Assembly: GCF_900115545.1 (NCBI RefSeq)
Contig: NZ_FOWV01000003.1
Coordinates: 434,001-498,000 of the forward strand
DNA from: Ralstonia sp. NFACC01
GTDB taxonomy: Bacteria > Pseudomonadota > Gammaproteobacteria > Burkholderiales > Burkholderiaceae
Length of the DNA stretch: 64,000 bases
Direction of reading: 5' to 3'
The position numbers and the translations under genes were made by a program. Positions 56,748 to 64,000 of the stretch are shown here, in pieces. The notes beneath the pieces are model-generated. The model did no database searches. It had not been told where the DNA came from and saw only the letters and a program-made list of their open reading frames with translations. Every line of letters begins with the position of its first letter. Position 1 is the stretch's first letter.

Positions 56748-57488
56748 ATGGCCGTCACCCGAGAGGATCTCGAACAGAACCGGTTGCGCGCCGCCCTGGG
56801 TGATTCGCCCGTCGCGTCGTCGTTGCTGACCGAGGCTGCGCTGGAAGCGTCGCTTGCATCGACGCTCGCGCGGTTGTCGGCTGCGCACGGCGAATGCCAA
56901 GACGCTTGGGTGTTCGGCTACGGCTCGCTCATCTGGAACCCGATGATCTTCCACACCGAGGCCACCCGCGCCACGGTGCACGGCTATCACCGCGGCTTCT
57001 ATCTCTATTCCCGCATCAACCGCGGTACCTGGGACAACCCCGGACTCGTGCTCGGCCTGGACCGCGGCGGCAGCTGCCGAGGCGTAGCCTTCCGCGTTCC
57101 GCGCGACCATGCGGAGCATGAATTCCGCGTGCTCTGGCGCCGCGAAATGCTGACCGGCGCGTACCTACCCCGCTGGCTGCCCACCGAAATCAATGGCCGA
57201 CGCGTCATGGCGCTGGCTTTTGTCATGAACCGCGCGCACGAGGCCTATGCCGGCCGCCTGCCCGACGAACGCGTGGTCGGTTGCCTGCGCGAGGCGGTCG
57301 GGCTATACGGCCCGGCACGCGAATACCTGCAGCGCACGCTGATCGGCCTGGCCAGCAATGGGCTGCGCGATCCGTACCTGGACCGCCTGTGGTCGCGCCT
57401 GCAGGCCACCGATGCGGCAAACGCGCCCTCTGTGACAACGGACGCAACGGACACCGCGCCGCTGCCCGATCCCTATCTCAGCGCCTGA
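56748..57488 (+). CDS. ChaC-family gamma-glutamylcyclotransferase
   Basis: This is a 246-aa protein. The fold signature DAWVFGYGSLIWNPMIFHTE (GxxSL loop that binds the gamma-glutamyl group) is at about residues 50-65. HRGFYLYSRINRGTWDNPGL and VLGLDRGGSCRGVAFRV follow, and the acidic catalytic residue is expected in the DHAEHEF-RVLWRREML region. It would release 5-oxoproline from glutathione. The start at 56748 (MAVTRED) is preferred over an in-frame ATG 18 bp upstream. Confidence 0.9.
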   Translation: MAVTREDLEQNRLRAALGDSPVASSLLTEAALEASLASTLARLSAAHGECQDAWVFGYGSLIWNPMIFHTEATRATVHGYHRGFYLYSRINRGTWDNPGLVLGLDRGGSCRGVAFRVPRDHAEHEFRVLWRREMLTGAYLPRWLPTEINGRRVMALAFVMNRAHEAYAGRLPDERVVGCLREAVGLYGPAREYLQRTLIGLASNGLRDPYLDRLWSRLQATDAANAPSVTTDATDTAPLPDPYLSA

Positions 57489-57499
57489 ACCCGCCCGCC

Positions 57500-58294
57500 A
57501 TGCTTATCGCCCCGCATCCCGCGCTCAACCAGCTCATCGGCGTCATGCTGGGGATGGCACTGGCCGTGGGCGACATGGCCAATGCGTGGCAGGAGCAGCA
57601 TCTGCCGATCCTGCATGTCGCAGCCAACGCCAGCGCCAAAGTGGCGCCCGGCGGGGCACGCCCGGCCGACGCCCGGCCCGTCCGCCACAGCGACCCCGCT
57701 ACGCGTGACCGCGACCTGATCCTCGCCGCACAGGCCGGCAACACCATGGCCATCCAGTCGTTGCTGGCCGAAGGCGCCAGCCTCAAGGCGCGTGATGCCG
57801 ACGGCCGCACCGCGCTCATCGTCGCCGTCATGGCGCACATGGGTGCGGCGGCCCGCTTGCTCATCCAGGCCGGCGCCGACGTCAACCTGCAGGACAACAC
57901 GCAGAACAGCGCCTTCCTGCTCGCTGCCATCCAGGGCGACGCGGAAACGGTGCGCCTGGCCCTCTCGCACGGCGCCAACCTGCGCGCCACCAACGCTGAC
58001 GGCGACACCGCGCTCATCCCGGCCGCACGCCGTGGCTACGTCGAAGTCGTCAACGAACTCGTGAAGGCCGGCGTACCGCCCGATGCCACCAACAACCTGG
58101 GCCTGACCGCGCTGATTGAAGCCGTGGCCTTGGGCGACGGCAGTGACAAATACGAGAAAACCGTGCAACTGCTGCTCGACGGCGGAGCCGACCCGAACCT
58201 GGCCGACCGCGGTGGCGTCACGCCGATGCGGCATGCGCGTCAGCGTGGCTTCCACGGGATCGGCGCACTCTTGTTCAAGGCGCGCGGACATTGA
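57500..58294 (+). CDS. Ankyrin repeat protein
   Basis: This is a 264-aa protein. A short hydrophobic N-terminus (QLIGVMLGMALAVGDMANA) may be a signal peptide. Five or so ankyrin repeats follow from about residue 75: DLILAAQAGNTMAIQSLLAE, DGRTALIVAVMAHMGAAARL, NSAFLLAAIQGDAETVRLAL, DGDTALIPAARRGYVEVVNE and a last copy with LLLDGGADPNLADRGGVTPM. It probably binds another protein in the periplasm or cytosol. The start at 57500 lies 11 bp after the ChaC stop. Confidence 0.9.
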   Translation: MLIAPHPALNQLIGVMLGMALAVGDMANAWQEQHLPILHVAANASAKVAPGGARPADARPVRHSDPATRDRDLILAAQAGNTMAIQSLLAEGASLKARDADGRTALIVAVMAHMGAAARLLIQAGADVNLQDNTQNSAFLLAAIQGDAETVRLALSHGANLRATNADGDTALIPAARRGYVEVVNELVKAGVPPDATNNLGLTALIEAVALGDGSDKYEKTVQLLLDGGADPNLADRGGVTPMRHARQRGFHGIGALLFKARGH

Positions 58295-58295
58295 A

Positions 58296-58320
58296 AAAGG
58301 GGCCACTGAGGCCCCTTTCT
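58296..58320. terminator. Terminator between ankyrin and acyl-CoA ligase genes
   Basis: AAAGGGGCC/GGCCCCTTT with loop ACTGA lies directly after the ankyrin gene stop. The acyl-CoA ligase gene ends 25 bp away on the other strand and may share it. Confidence 0.75.
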
Positions 58321-58344
58321 CTTGATGCATCTCGGATGCTCTCT

Positions 58345-60051
58345 TTAGGCTGCCGCCGGTTTCTCGGCCGCTTCATTCCTTGCGTTTTCCTGCTCCTGCA
58401 GCGTGCGCCACATCACCTTGCCAGTGCCGGACTTGGGCAGCGCATCCACAAACTCCACCACGCGCGGGTACTTGTAGGCGGCCATGTTGTCGCGCGCCCA
58501 GTTGATGATGTCGTCTTCGGTGGTCTTGCCCTTGGCGTGGGCCTTGAGCACCACCACCGCCTTGACCGACTCGCCGCGATACGCATCACGCGTGCCGATG
58601 ATGCAGGCCTCCTGCACGTCGGGGTGCTTGTACAGCAGGCTTTCCACCTCGGCCGGCCAGACCTTGAAGCCTGACGCATTGATCATGCGTTTCAGGCGAT
58701 CGGTGAGGAAGAAGTAGCCGTCTTCGTCCATCCTGCCGAGGTCGCCCGTGCGGAAGAAGCGCTTGCCTTCGAACTCGATGAAGACTTCGGCACTGGCCTG
58801 CGGCTTGCCCCAGTAACCCAGGAAGACTTGCGGGCCGCTGACGATAATTTCACCCACCTCGCCAATCGCCAGCTCCTGCAGCGTCTGCGGATCGACGATG
58901 CGGGCGTCGGTGTTGAATACGGGAATGCCCAGGCACTGCTGCTTGGCCCGATCCGCCGGGTTGCTGTGCGTAGGCGCGATCGTTTCCGACAGGCCGTAGC
59001 CTTCCTGGTAAGCGAGGTTGAAATCCTTCAGCAGCCGCTCGGCCACAGCCTGCGGCATCGCCGCGCCGCCGCCGCCGATGTAGGCCAGGCTCGACAGGTC
59101 GAATTCCGCCAGCTGCGGGCTCGCCAAGAAGTCGATCACCATGGTCGGGATGTTCGTCCAATGCGTGATCTTGTAGCGCGAGATCAGCCGCCCCGCCACT
59201 TCGCGATCCCAGCGCGGCAGCATCACGACCGTGGAGCCCATATAGATCGGCGCATTCATGCCGTACTGCATGCCGGTCACATGGAACAACGGGATGATCG
59301 ACAGGCTCACGCCTTCCTTCGTACCGTTCGACCACATCGAACCACCGACGATGTTGTGCATGACCGTGCGATGCGGGTGCATGCAGCCCTTCGGAAAGCC
59401 CGTGGTGCCAGATGTGTACGGCATCACGGCCAGGTCGTCCGGTCCGGCGGTATGCGGGCCGGGCACGAGGCGCTGTGCGAGCGCATCCTTCCATGCAACG
59501 GCACCGGGCTGCGCCGGATGCTGCGCAGTAATCCACGCGGGGGGGGCATCTTCGGGATATTCGTACTGGGCGGGCAGCGCATCGGCGTACGACGTGACCA
59601 GCAGGTGCTGGGTGCGTTGCGCCTCCGGCAGCTCGGCGTTGGCCGTGGTCACGTTGACGGCCAGATCTGCACTGCAGATGACCGTGGCTGCGCCCGCATC
59701 GGTGATGTAGTGCTTGAATTCTTCCGGCCGGTTCATCGGATTGACCGGCACGACCACCGCATCGGCGCGCAGGATGCCGTAATACGCGGCCATGAACTGC
59801 GGACAGTTCTGCATGTACAGCAACACGCGGTCGCCCTTCTGCACCCCCGCCACCTTCTGCAACCAGCCCGCCACGGCCACCGCATCGTCGTGCAACTCAC
59901 GGAAGGTGGTGTGGCGACCGTAGAAGATGATCGCGTCCTTGTCTGGATAGCGTCGGGCAGACACTTCCAGGTTGTACCAAAGGCTCGTTTGCGGCGAGCT
60001 GATGTTGTGCGGCAAACGTCGGGGCCAGAACTGGAAGTGCGGTCGTGTCAT
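58345..60051 (-). CDS. AMP-binding long-chain fatty acyl-CoA ligase-like protein
   Basis: This is a 568-aa member of the ANL adenylating family. The P-loop-like A3 motif is MPYTSGTTGFPKGCMHPHR. A5 is YQEGYGLSETIAPTHSN and A7 is FRTGDLGRMDEDGYFFLTDR. The hinge and CoA-binding region is KRMINASGFKVWPAEVES. The catalytic Lys is in LPKSGTGKVMWRTL. It activates a carboxylic acid to acyl-AMP and then to acyl-CoA. The chain-length preference is not readable. An operator-like palindrome lies 47 bp upstream of the start. Confidence 0.92.
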   Translation of the reverse strand: MTRPHFQFWPRRLPHNISSPQTSLWYNLEVSARRYPDKDAIIFYGRHTTFRELHDDAVAVAGWLQKVAGVQKGDRVLLYMQNCPQFMAAYYGILRADAVVVPVNPMNRPEEFKHYITDAGAATVICSADLAVNVTTANAELPEAQRTQHLLVTSYADALPAQYEYPEDAPPAWITAQHPAQPGAVAWKDALAQRLVPGPHTAGPDDLAVMPYTSGTTGFPKGCMHPHRTVMHNIVGGSMWSNGTKEGVSLSIIPLFHVTGMQYGMNAPIYMGSTVVMLPRWDREVAGRLISRYKITHWTNIPTMVIDFLASPQLAEFDLSSLAYIGGGGAAMPQAVAERLLKDFNLAYQEGYGLSETIAPTHSNPADRAKQQCLGIPVFNTDARIVDPQTLQELAIGEVGEIIVSGPQVFLGYWGKPQASAEVFIEFEGKRFFRTGDLGRMDEDGYFFLTDRLKRMINASGFKVWPAEVESLLYKHPDVQEACIIGTRDAYRGESVKAVVVLKAHAKGKTTEDDIINWARDNMAAYKYPRVVEFVDALPKSGTGKVMWRTLQEQENARNEAAEKPAAA

Positions 60052-60097
60052 GCCATGTCTCCGTGAATCTGTGTGTTGTTTTTACCGGATGGTATCC

Positions 60098-60109
60098 GAA
60101 CGATCGTTC
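60098..60109. promoter_or_regulatory. TetR-type operator candidate upstream of the acyl-CoA ligase
   Basis: GAACGATCGTTC is a perfect 12-bp palindrome in the divergent region between the acyl-CoA ligase and the thioredoxin gene. Such short palindromes are common operators of TetR-family regulators of fatty acid degradation in betaproteobacteria. No such regulator gene is in the window. Confidence 0.5.
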
Positions 60110-60261
60110 TATTTTCAACCGTTGCCCTGACATACGTTATTGCGGCGGACAAAAGGCAGGCAAATCGCCTGGAAACGGTCTGCTTCACCCCCAAGTAAAA
60201 TGCACGATACCTCTCGCCGGTGTGTGTACCGGCGCCCTTGCCCCTCAGGAGACCCCCGACG

Positions 60262-61107
60262 ATGAGCGACATCACCTCGCAGAATTTCGCGCAAGAAGTG
60301 ATCGAAACCTCTCGGCAGGTCCCGGTGCTGGTTGATTTCTGGGCGCCATGGTGCGGTCCGTGCCGCACATTGGGCCCGATGCTGGAAAAGCTGGAAGCCG
60401 AGTACGCCGGCAAGTGGAAACTGGCCAAGGTCAACTCAGACGAAAACCCGGAGCTTTCCGCCCAGTTCCACGTACGCAGCATCCCGTATGTGGTGGCGTT
60501 CGTGGATGGGAAGCCGGTTGACCAGTTCGTCGGCGTCTTGCCCGAAGCACAATTGCGCGCATTCCTGGACCACGTGATTCCGCAACCCGCAGAAGTCGCC
60601 CATCGCGAAGGGCTGGCCGCGAGCCAGGCCGGCGAAACCGCCCACGCGCGCGAAGCGTTTCAGAACGCGCTGGCATTCGACCCGGGCTTCGATGCTGCCC
60701 GCTTTGAACTGGTGAACCTCTTGCTGGACAGCGGCGACGCGCATGCCGCACAGGGCGAATTCGCATTGCTCTCCCCAAAGGCGCCGCAGGACACACGCTA
60801 TGCCCCGCTACAGACGCGGCTGAAGGCGACCGAACGCGCCGATACGCTGCCCGATGCCGGCGCCCTGCGCACGGTCGTGGAAGCGGAGCCCGGCAATCTG
60901 CAGGCGCGGCTCGATCTGGCGCAACAGTACATCGCCGGCCAGGATTACGAAGCGGCTCTGGAGCAATTGCTCGCCATCGTTGAGCGGGATCGCACATTCC
61001 GTGACGACGTCGCCCGCAAGACGATGGTTTCGGTATTCGACATGATGCGCGACGCGCCGCAAGCGGTATCGCACTGGCGCCGGCAACTGGCGTCCAAACT
61101 GAATTGA
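60262..61107 (+). CDS. Thioredoxin-TPR co-chaperone (CnoX/YbbN-like)
   Basis: This is a 281-aa cytosolic protein. An N-terminal thioredoxin domain (1-110) has an intact active site WAPWCGPCRTLG and cis-Pro in RSIPYVVAF. The C-terminal half (from about 120) has TPR-like helical repeats (HREGLAASQAGETAHAREAF, ARFELVNLLLDSGDAHAAQG, ARLDLAQQYIAGQDYEAALE). E. coli CnoX has SxxC, while this one keeps CxxC and so may be redox active as well as a holdase. The start at 60262 follows CAGGAGACC. Confidence 0.93.
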   Translation: MSDITSQNFAQEVIETSRQVPVLVDFWAPWCGPCRTLGPMLEKLEAEYAGKWKLAKVNSDENPELSAQFHVRSIPYVVAFVDGKPVDQFVGVLPEAQLRAFLDHVIPQPAEVAHREGLAASQAGETAHAREAFQNALAFDPGFDAARFELVNLLLDSGDAHAAQGEFALLSPKAPQDTRYAPLQTRLKATERADTLPDAGALRTVVEAEPGNLQARLDLAQQYIAGQDYEAALEQLLAIVERDRTFRDDVARKTMVSVFDMMRDAPQAVSHWRRQLASKLN

Positions 61108-61116
61108 GGAGTCGTC

Positions 61117-61782
61117 ATGCGACTGATCTACGTAGCCGATCCGATGTGTTCCTGGTGCTACGGCTTCGGCCCGCAGTTGGCTGACCTGCGCAAGCGGCTG
61201 GCCGACACGCTCGGCGCGACCGTGCCCGTGACGCTCATCACCGGCGGCCTGCGTCCCGGCCAACGCGAACCGATGGCCGCAGACAAGCGCGACGAAATCC
61301 TGCACCACTGGCATGCCGTAGCCGAACGCAGCGGCATGCCGTTCGACCAGTCGCCCGAGGTGGCCATGCGCCGCGACGGCTTCGTCTACGACACCGAACC
61401 CGCCTGCCGTGCCGTCGTCATGGCGCGCGAGCACTGGGCCGAAGACGACGAACGCGTGCTTACCGTCTTCCACGCCATCCAGCACGCCTTCTACGCCGAA
61501 GGCCGCGACACGACACAAGCCGACGTCCTGCGCGACGTTGCGTTGGCCAAAGGCGTTGAAGCGGAACACTTCGATGCTGTGTTCGACACGGACGCGTTGC
61601 GCGACGAAACGCGCGAAGACTTCCGCCTGTCGCGCCGCTGGGGCATCAACGGCTTCCCCAGCCTGCTGGCCGAACAGGGCGGCACGCTGTATCAGATTGG
61701 GCGTGGCTATGCGCCGTCGGTGGCGCTGTACACGCGGGCGGTAGAAGTGCTGCAGCAGCATCCCGCGGCGGACGCCAGCTAA
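61117..61782 (+). CDS. DsbA-family (FrnE-like) oxidoreductase
   Basis: This is a 221-aa cytosolic thioredoxin-fold protein with no signal peptide. The active-site motif is DPMCSWCYGFGPQ (CSWC), and the cis-Pro loop is INGFPSLLAE near residue 185. The alpha-helical insertion lies between. FrnE-like members act in oxidative stress or as isomerases. It starts 9 bp after the CnoX-like gene, so a redox operon is likely. Confidence 0.9.
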   Translation: MRLIYVADPMCSWCYGFGPQLADLRKRLADTLGATVPVTLITGGLRPGQREPMAADKRDEILHHWHAVAERSGMPFDQSPEVAMRRDGFVYDTEPACRAVVMAREHWAEDDERVLTVFHAIQHAFYAEGRDTTQADVLRDVALAKGVEAEHFDAVFDTDALRDETREDFRLSRRWGINGFPSLLAEQGGTLYQIGRGYAPSVALYTRAVEVLQQHPAADAS

Positions 61783-61862
61783 CACGTTTGCCCGACGTCA
61801 AACTGTGGCGAGGTGGCCGTCGCTTAAGCTGACCGCCTTGCCCATCCAATTCCTCACCTGCC

Positions 61863-62279
61863 ATGCCCGTGATCGAATGGTCCGAGGCGCTCCAACTCGG
61901 AGACGCCGCCACCGACGCCAACCACGCCGAATTCTGCGCGCTGCTCAACGCGATTGCCGATGCTTCGGACGCTGAATTCATCCCCGCGCTCGACACCTTC
62001 ATCGACCACACTGAGCACCATTTTGGTGAGGAAAACGCGTGGATGGACGCCGCGGACTTCCCCCCGCGCCACTGCCACCGCGGTGAGCACGACAACGTGC
62101 TGGCGCTGTGCCGCGAGGTGCGCAAGCGCGCCGCCTCCGGCGAGATGGATCTGGGCCGGCGGCTGGTGGCGGAATTGCCAGAGTGGTTTGCCCAGCATGT
62201 GGACGTGATGGACCGCATGATGACGACGTACCTGGCGCAAATGGGCAGCGCGGTGCGCAACATCGAGCACGTCGGCTGA
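61863..62279 (+). CDS. Bacteriohemerythrin
   Basis: This is a 138-aa single-domain hemerythrin. Likely di-iron ligands are His in DANHAEF, His and Glu in DHTEHHFGEENAWM, His in CHRGEHD, and His/Asp in FAQHVDVMDRMM, giving the expected ligand set. It would bind O2 or sense NO/redox state. Length and the start MPVIEWSEALQLGD match the family. Confidence 0.93.
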   Translation: MPVIEWSEALQLGDAATDANHAEFCALLNAIADASDAEFIPALDTFIDHTEHHFGEENAWMDAADFPPRHCHRGEHDNVLALCREVRKRAASGEMDLGRRLVAELPEWFAQHVDVMDRMMTTYLAQMGSAVRNIEHVG

Positions 62280-62376
62280 ATCCGGGTTGTCGACCGGCGG
62301 TCTGCTGCCTAGAGTCAAAGTGGCCCTGCCCGCTGGCCTTCGTTGCGCGGGCCTCCACTCCACCCTGGGAGCGCCC

Positions 62377-62700
62377 ATGAAGATCGTCAACGATGCCTCG
62401 TTTCAATCCGATGTGATCGACGCCTCGCAACGCAACCCGGTGGTGGTGTGTTTTGCCGCAGAGTGGAGCCATCCGAGCCAATCCGCCGTGGCAAGCCTCG
62501 AACAGATGGAATCGAGCTACGCCGGGCGCGCCACATTCGTCACCATGGATTTCGACGAGAACCAGCACACCGCTGATCGATACGGCGTGTCGGTCATGCC
62601 TGGTTTTGTGGTCTTTTCCGGTAGCCAACCGCGCGACGGGTGGTCGGGCGTGTACGCCGACACCATCCGCGAGAAGCTGGATCAGGTGATCCCGCGATAA
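62377..62700 (+). CDS. Thioredoxin-fold protein lacking active-site cysteines
   Basis: This is a 107-aa protein with thioredoxin layout: VVVCFAAEWSHPSQSAVASL at the active-site helix and VSVMPGFVVF with the cis-Pro. In place of WCxxC it has EWSHPS, so it cannot do dithiol chemistry there; one Cys remains in strand 3 (VVVCF). The start at 62377 follows GGGAG. It may be a chaperone, an adaptor or a degenerated thioredoxin. The nearest neighbours are the hemerythrin and TcdA genes. Confidence 0.85.
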   Translation: MKIVNDASFQSDVIDASQRNPVVVCFAAEWSHPSQSAVASLEQMESSYAGRATFVTMDFDENQHTADRYGVSVMPGFVVFSGSQPRDGWSGVYADTIREKLDQVIPR

Positions 62701-62712
62701 AGCAGCACGCCG

Positions 62713-63615
62713 TCAAACACCGGCGATCGCACGCAGCGCCGTTGACGCGGCCACCATCCCGAACACCGCCGTCACGCATACGGACGAACCAAAGCCCGCG
62801 CATGCAAGGCCTTGCGGCCCCTGCGCAGGCTGCGGAGCGGGCGGCGCATTAACCACTGCAATATCCCCAGCCGCTGCAAGGTCGTCGATGCCGGCGTGGC
62901 TGGACTCGACCGGCAACTCGACGGCGCACGCCTGCTGCTCGGCCTCGGGGTAGCGCAACGGCTCATCCGAGAAGACTGCATCAATACCGAAGCGTGACTT
63001 CGGGTTTTTGGGAAAGCCATGCTGGCGGCGGAGGTTGCCGCGCACCTTGGCGAGCAGCGGGTCTTGAATCGTGCGCGAGAGGTCTGTCACGCGAATGCGT
63101 GTCGGGTCCAGTTGCCCGCCTGCGGCGCCGCACGTCACCACGCGTTTGCCCGTGCGTTTGCAGAACGCGATGATGGCCGTCTTCACCTTCACCGCATCGA
63201 TCGCGTCGATCACGTAATCGAACGGGTGGCCGAGCAATGCCTCGACGTTCTCGATCGTCACGAAATCATCAATGCGGCTGATCTCGGCGCGCGGATTGAT
63301 CTGCAGGATCCGCTCGGCCATGGCGTCGACCTTGGCCATGCCATAGGCGTCGCCGAGCGCGTGGATCTGGCGGTTGGTGTTGGACACGGCGATGTGATCG
63401 AGGTCGATCAGCGTGAACTTGCCAACACCGCAGCGCGCCACCGCCTCGGCCACCCAAGACCCCACACCGCCGATGCCGATCACGCACACGTGCGCCGCCG
63501 CAAAACGCTCAAGCGCTTGCGGACCGTACAAACGGGCAACACCGCCAAACCGGCGTGCGTATTCGTCATCGAGGATGGGCGGGTGCGCAGGCGCGCTGAT
63601 TGCTACTTGGCTCAT
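62713..63615 (-). CDS. tcdA: tRNA threonylcarbamoyladenosine dehydratase TcdA
   Basis: This is a 300-aa E1-like (ThiF/MoeB fold) enzyme that cyclises t6A37 to ct6A37 in ANN-decoding tRNAs, using ATP. The Rossmann motif is VIGIGGVGSWVAEAV, followed by TLIDLDHIAVSNTNRQIHAL. FVIDAIDAVKVK-type residues appear as YVIDAIDAVKVK. The C-terminus has two hydrophobic segments (about 270-290, SSVCVTAVFGMVAAS), as in other TcdA proteins that are membrane associated. Starts at ATG 63615. Confidence 0.94.
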   Translation of the reverse strand: MSQVAISAPAHPPILDDEYARRFGGVARLYGPQALERFAAAHVCVIGIGGVGSWVAEAVARCGVGKFTLIDLDHIAVSNTNRQIHALGDAYGMAKVDAMAERILQINPRAEISRIDDFVTIENVEALLGHPFDYVIDAIDAVKVKTAIIAFCKRTGKRVVTCGAAGGQLDPTRIRVTDLSRTIQDPLLAKVRGNLRRQHGFPKNPKSRFGIDAVFSDEPLRYPEAEQQACAVELPVESSHAGIDDLAAAGDIAVVNAPPAPQPAQGPQGLACAGFGSSVCVTAVFGMVAASTALRAIAGV

Positions 63616-63696
63616 GACACAATTGAATCGTGGTTGCGCCGAACTATATATCAACGTGCGCGGTCGCATTTTTGTGCCAATACCAACAAAAACACG

Positions 63697-64000
63697 ATGC
63701 GTACATCCGGCAAACTCGCCCTCGGACTGGTCATCACACCCGTCGTCATCGTGGCAGCGGCGGTCATCTTTGTGCTGACGTTCGACTGGAACCGCGCCAG
63801 GCCCTATCTGAATGATCGCGTCTCGCAAGCCATCGGGCGCCCCTTCGCCATCAATGGCGACCTGATGCTCACGTGGAAGAAGCCCGAAGGCGAATCCGGC
63901 TGGCGTGCGTATGTACCCTGGCCGCGATTGATTGCCAACGACATCACCGTCGGGAACCCGGATTGGGCCAAGCAGCCGAACGTGGCCACCATCCATCAAC
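63697..64000 (+). CDS. AsmA-family protein (5' part, cut by window edge)
   Basis: The first 101 codons are in the window. They show one N-terminal membrane helix (residues 7-27, ALGLVITPVVIVAAAVIFVL) and the AsmA N-terminal block FDWNRARPYLNDRVSQAIGR. A short linker and the start of the AsmA domain (FAINGDLMLTWKKPEGE) follow. AsmA-like proteins carry lipids or affect outer membrane assembly. ATG at 63697; the frame is open to the end. Confidence 0.85.
   Translation, partial: MRTSGKLALGLVITPVVIVAAAVIFVLTFDWNRARPYLNDRVSQAIGRPFAINGDLMLTWKKPEGESGWRAYVPWPRLIANDITVGNPDWAKQPNVATIHQ

Noticed and set aside
1-64000. CRISPR arrays, insertion sequences, prophage genes, restriction-modification or toxin-antitoxin pairs.
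   Set aside because: No regularly spaced repeats, transposases, integrases or defence-type proteins were seen on either strand.

Overview
The window reads as a chromosomal segment of a Ralstonia species, most like the R. pickettii/R. insidiosa/R. mannitolilytica lineage. The evidence is high GC, strongly GC-ending codons, and betaproteobacterial protein families throughout: UbiG-Gph, a lipase with its Lif foldase, TctA/TctB, DUF3999-DUF2339, and a tmRNA tag reading ANDERYALAA. The assignment rests on gene content and protein resemblance, not on a database search. There are no insertion sequences, phage genes, CRISPR arrays or rRNA genes.

Layout. 1-10.3 kb is core genome: gyrA (C-terminus cut by the window edge), a highly expressed OmpA-family porin-like protein, a glycine-zipper lipoprotein, ubiG-gph, a 1260-aa DUF748/AsmA-like envelope protein and the tmRNA gene ssrA. 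10.7-19.8 kb is accessory: a chaperone-usher fimbrial cluster (major pilin, chaperone, usher, second chaperone, tip adhesin) whose distal end has visibly lower GC, preceded by a BvgS/EvgS-like hybrid histidine kinase. 20-23 kb holds a secreted ExeM/NucH-type nuclease with a C-terminal sorting-like tail, overlapping a rhombosortase gene. 23.2-32.1 kb carries an RcnB-like protein, a LysE exporter, a TusA-Nudix-threonine aldolase-tautomerase-class II aldolase gene row, a YbfB/YjiJ-type MFS transporter divergent from a LysR regulator, and an NfeD-stomatin pair. 32.1-38.8 kb holds a TonB-dependent siderophore receptor behind a good Fur box, tandem purine-nucleoside-permease (NUP) genes and an ArnT/PMT-like glycosyltransferase. 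38.9-56.5 kb is mostly housekeeping and transport: alaS, a CaiB-type CoA-transferase, DUF2214, TctB-TctA without a TctC, lipase-foldase, glnS, YceI, an S4-domain protein, MAPEG, DUF3999-DUF2339, YaeQ and FKBP. The last part has tRNA-Cys, ChaC, an ankyrin protein, an acyl-CoA ligase behind a TetR-like palindrome, a CnoX/YbbN-like thioredoxin, a DsbA-family protein, a hemerythrin, a cysteine-less thioredoxin, TcdA and the start of an AsmA gene.

How genes work together. The fimbrial genes form a complete assembly line. The nuclease and the rhombosortase look like substrate and dedicated processing protease. The lipase needs the adjacent foldase. NfeD and the stomatin form a membrane protease/scaffold pair. 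DUF3999 and DUF2339 overlap by 4 nt and probably act together at the inner membrane. The items most worth a second look are the rhombosortase/nuclease pair, the terminator-like hairpin inside the Fur-controlled leader, the DUF3999-DUF2339 pair, the cysteine-less thioredoxin, and the low-GC fimbrial block beside ssrA.
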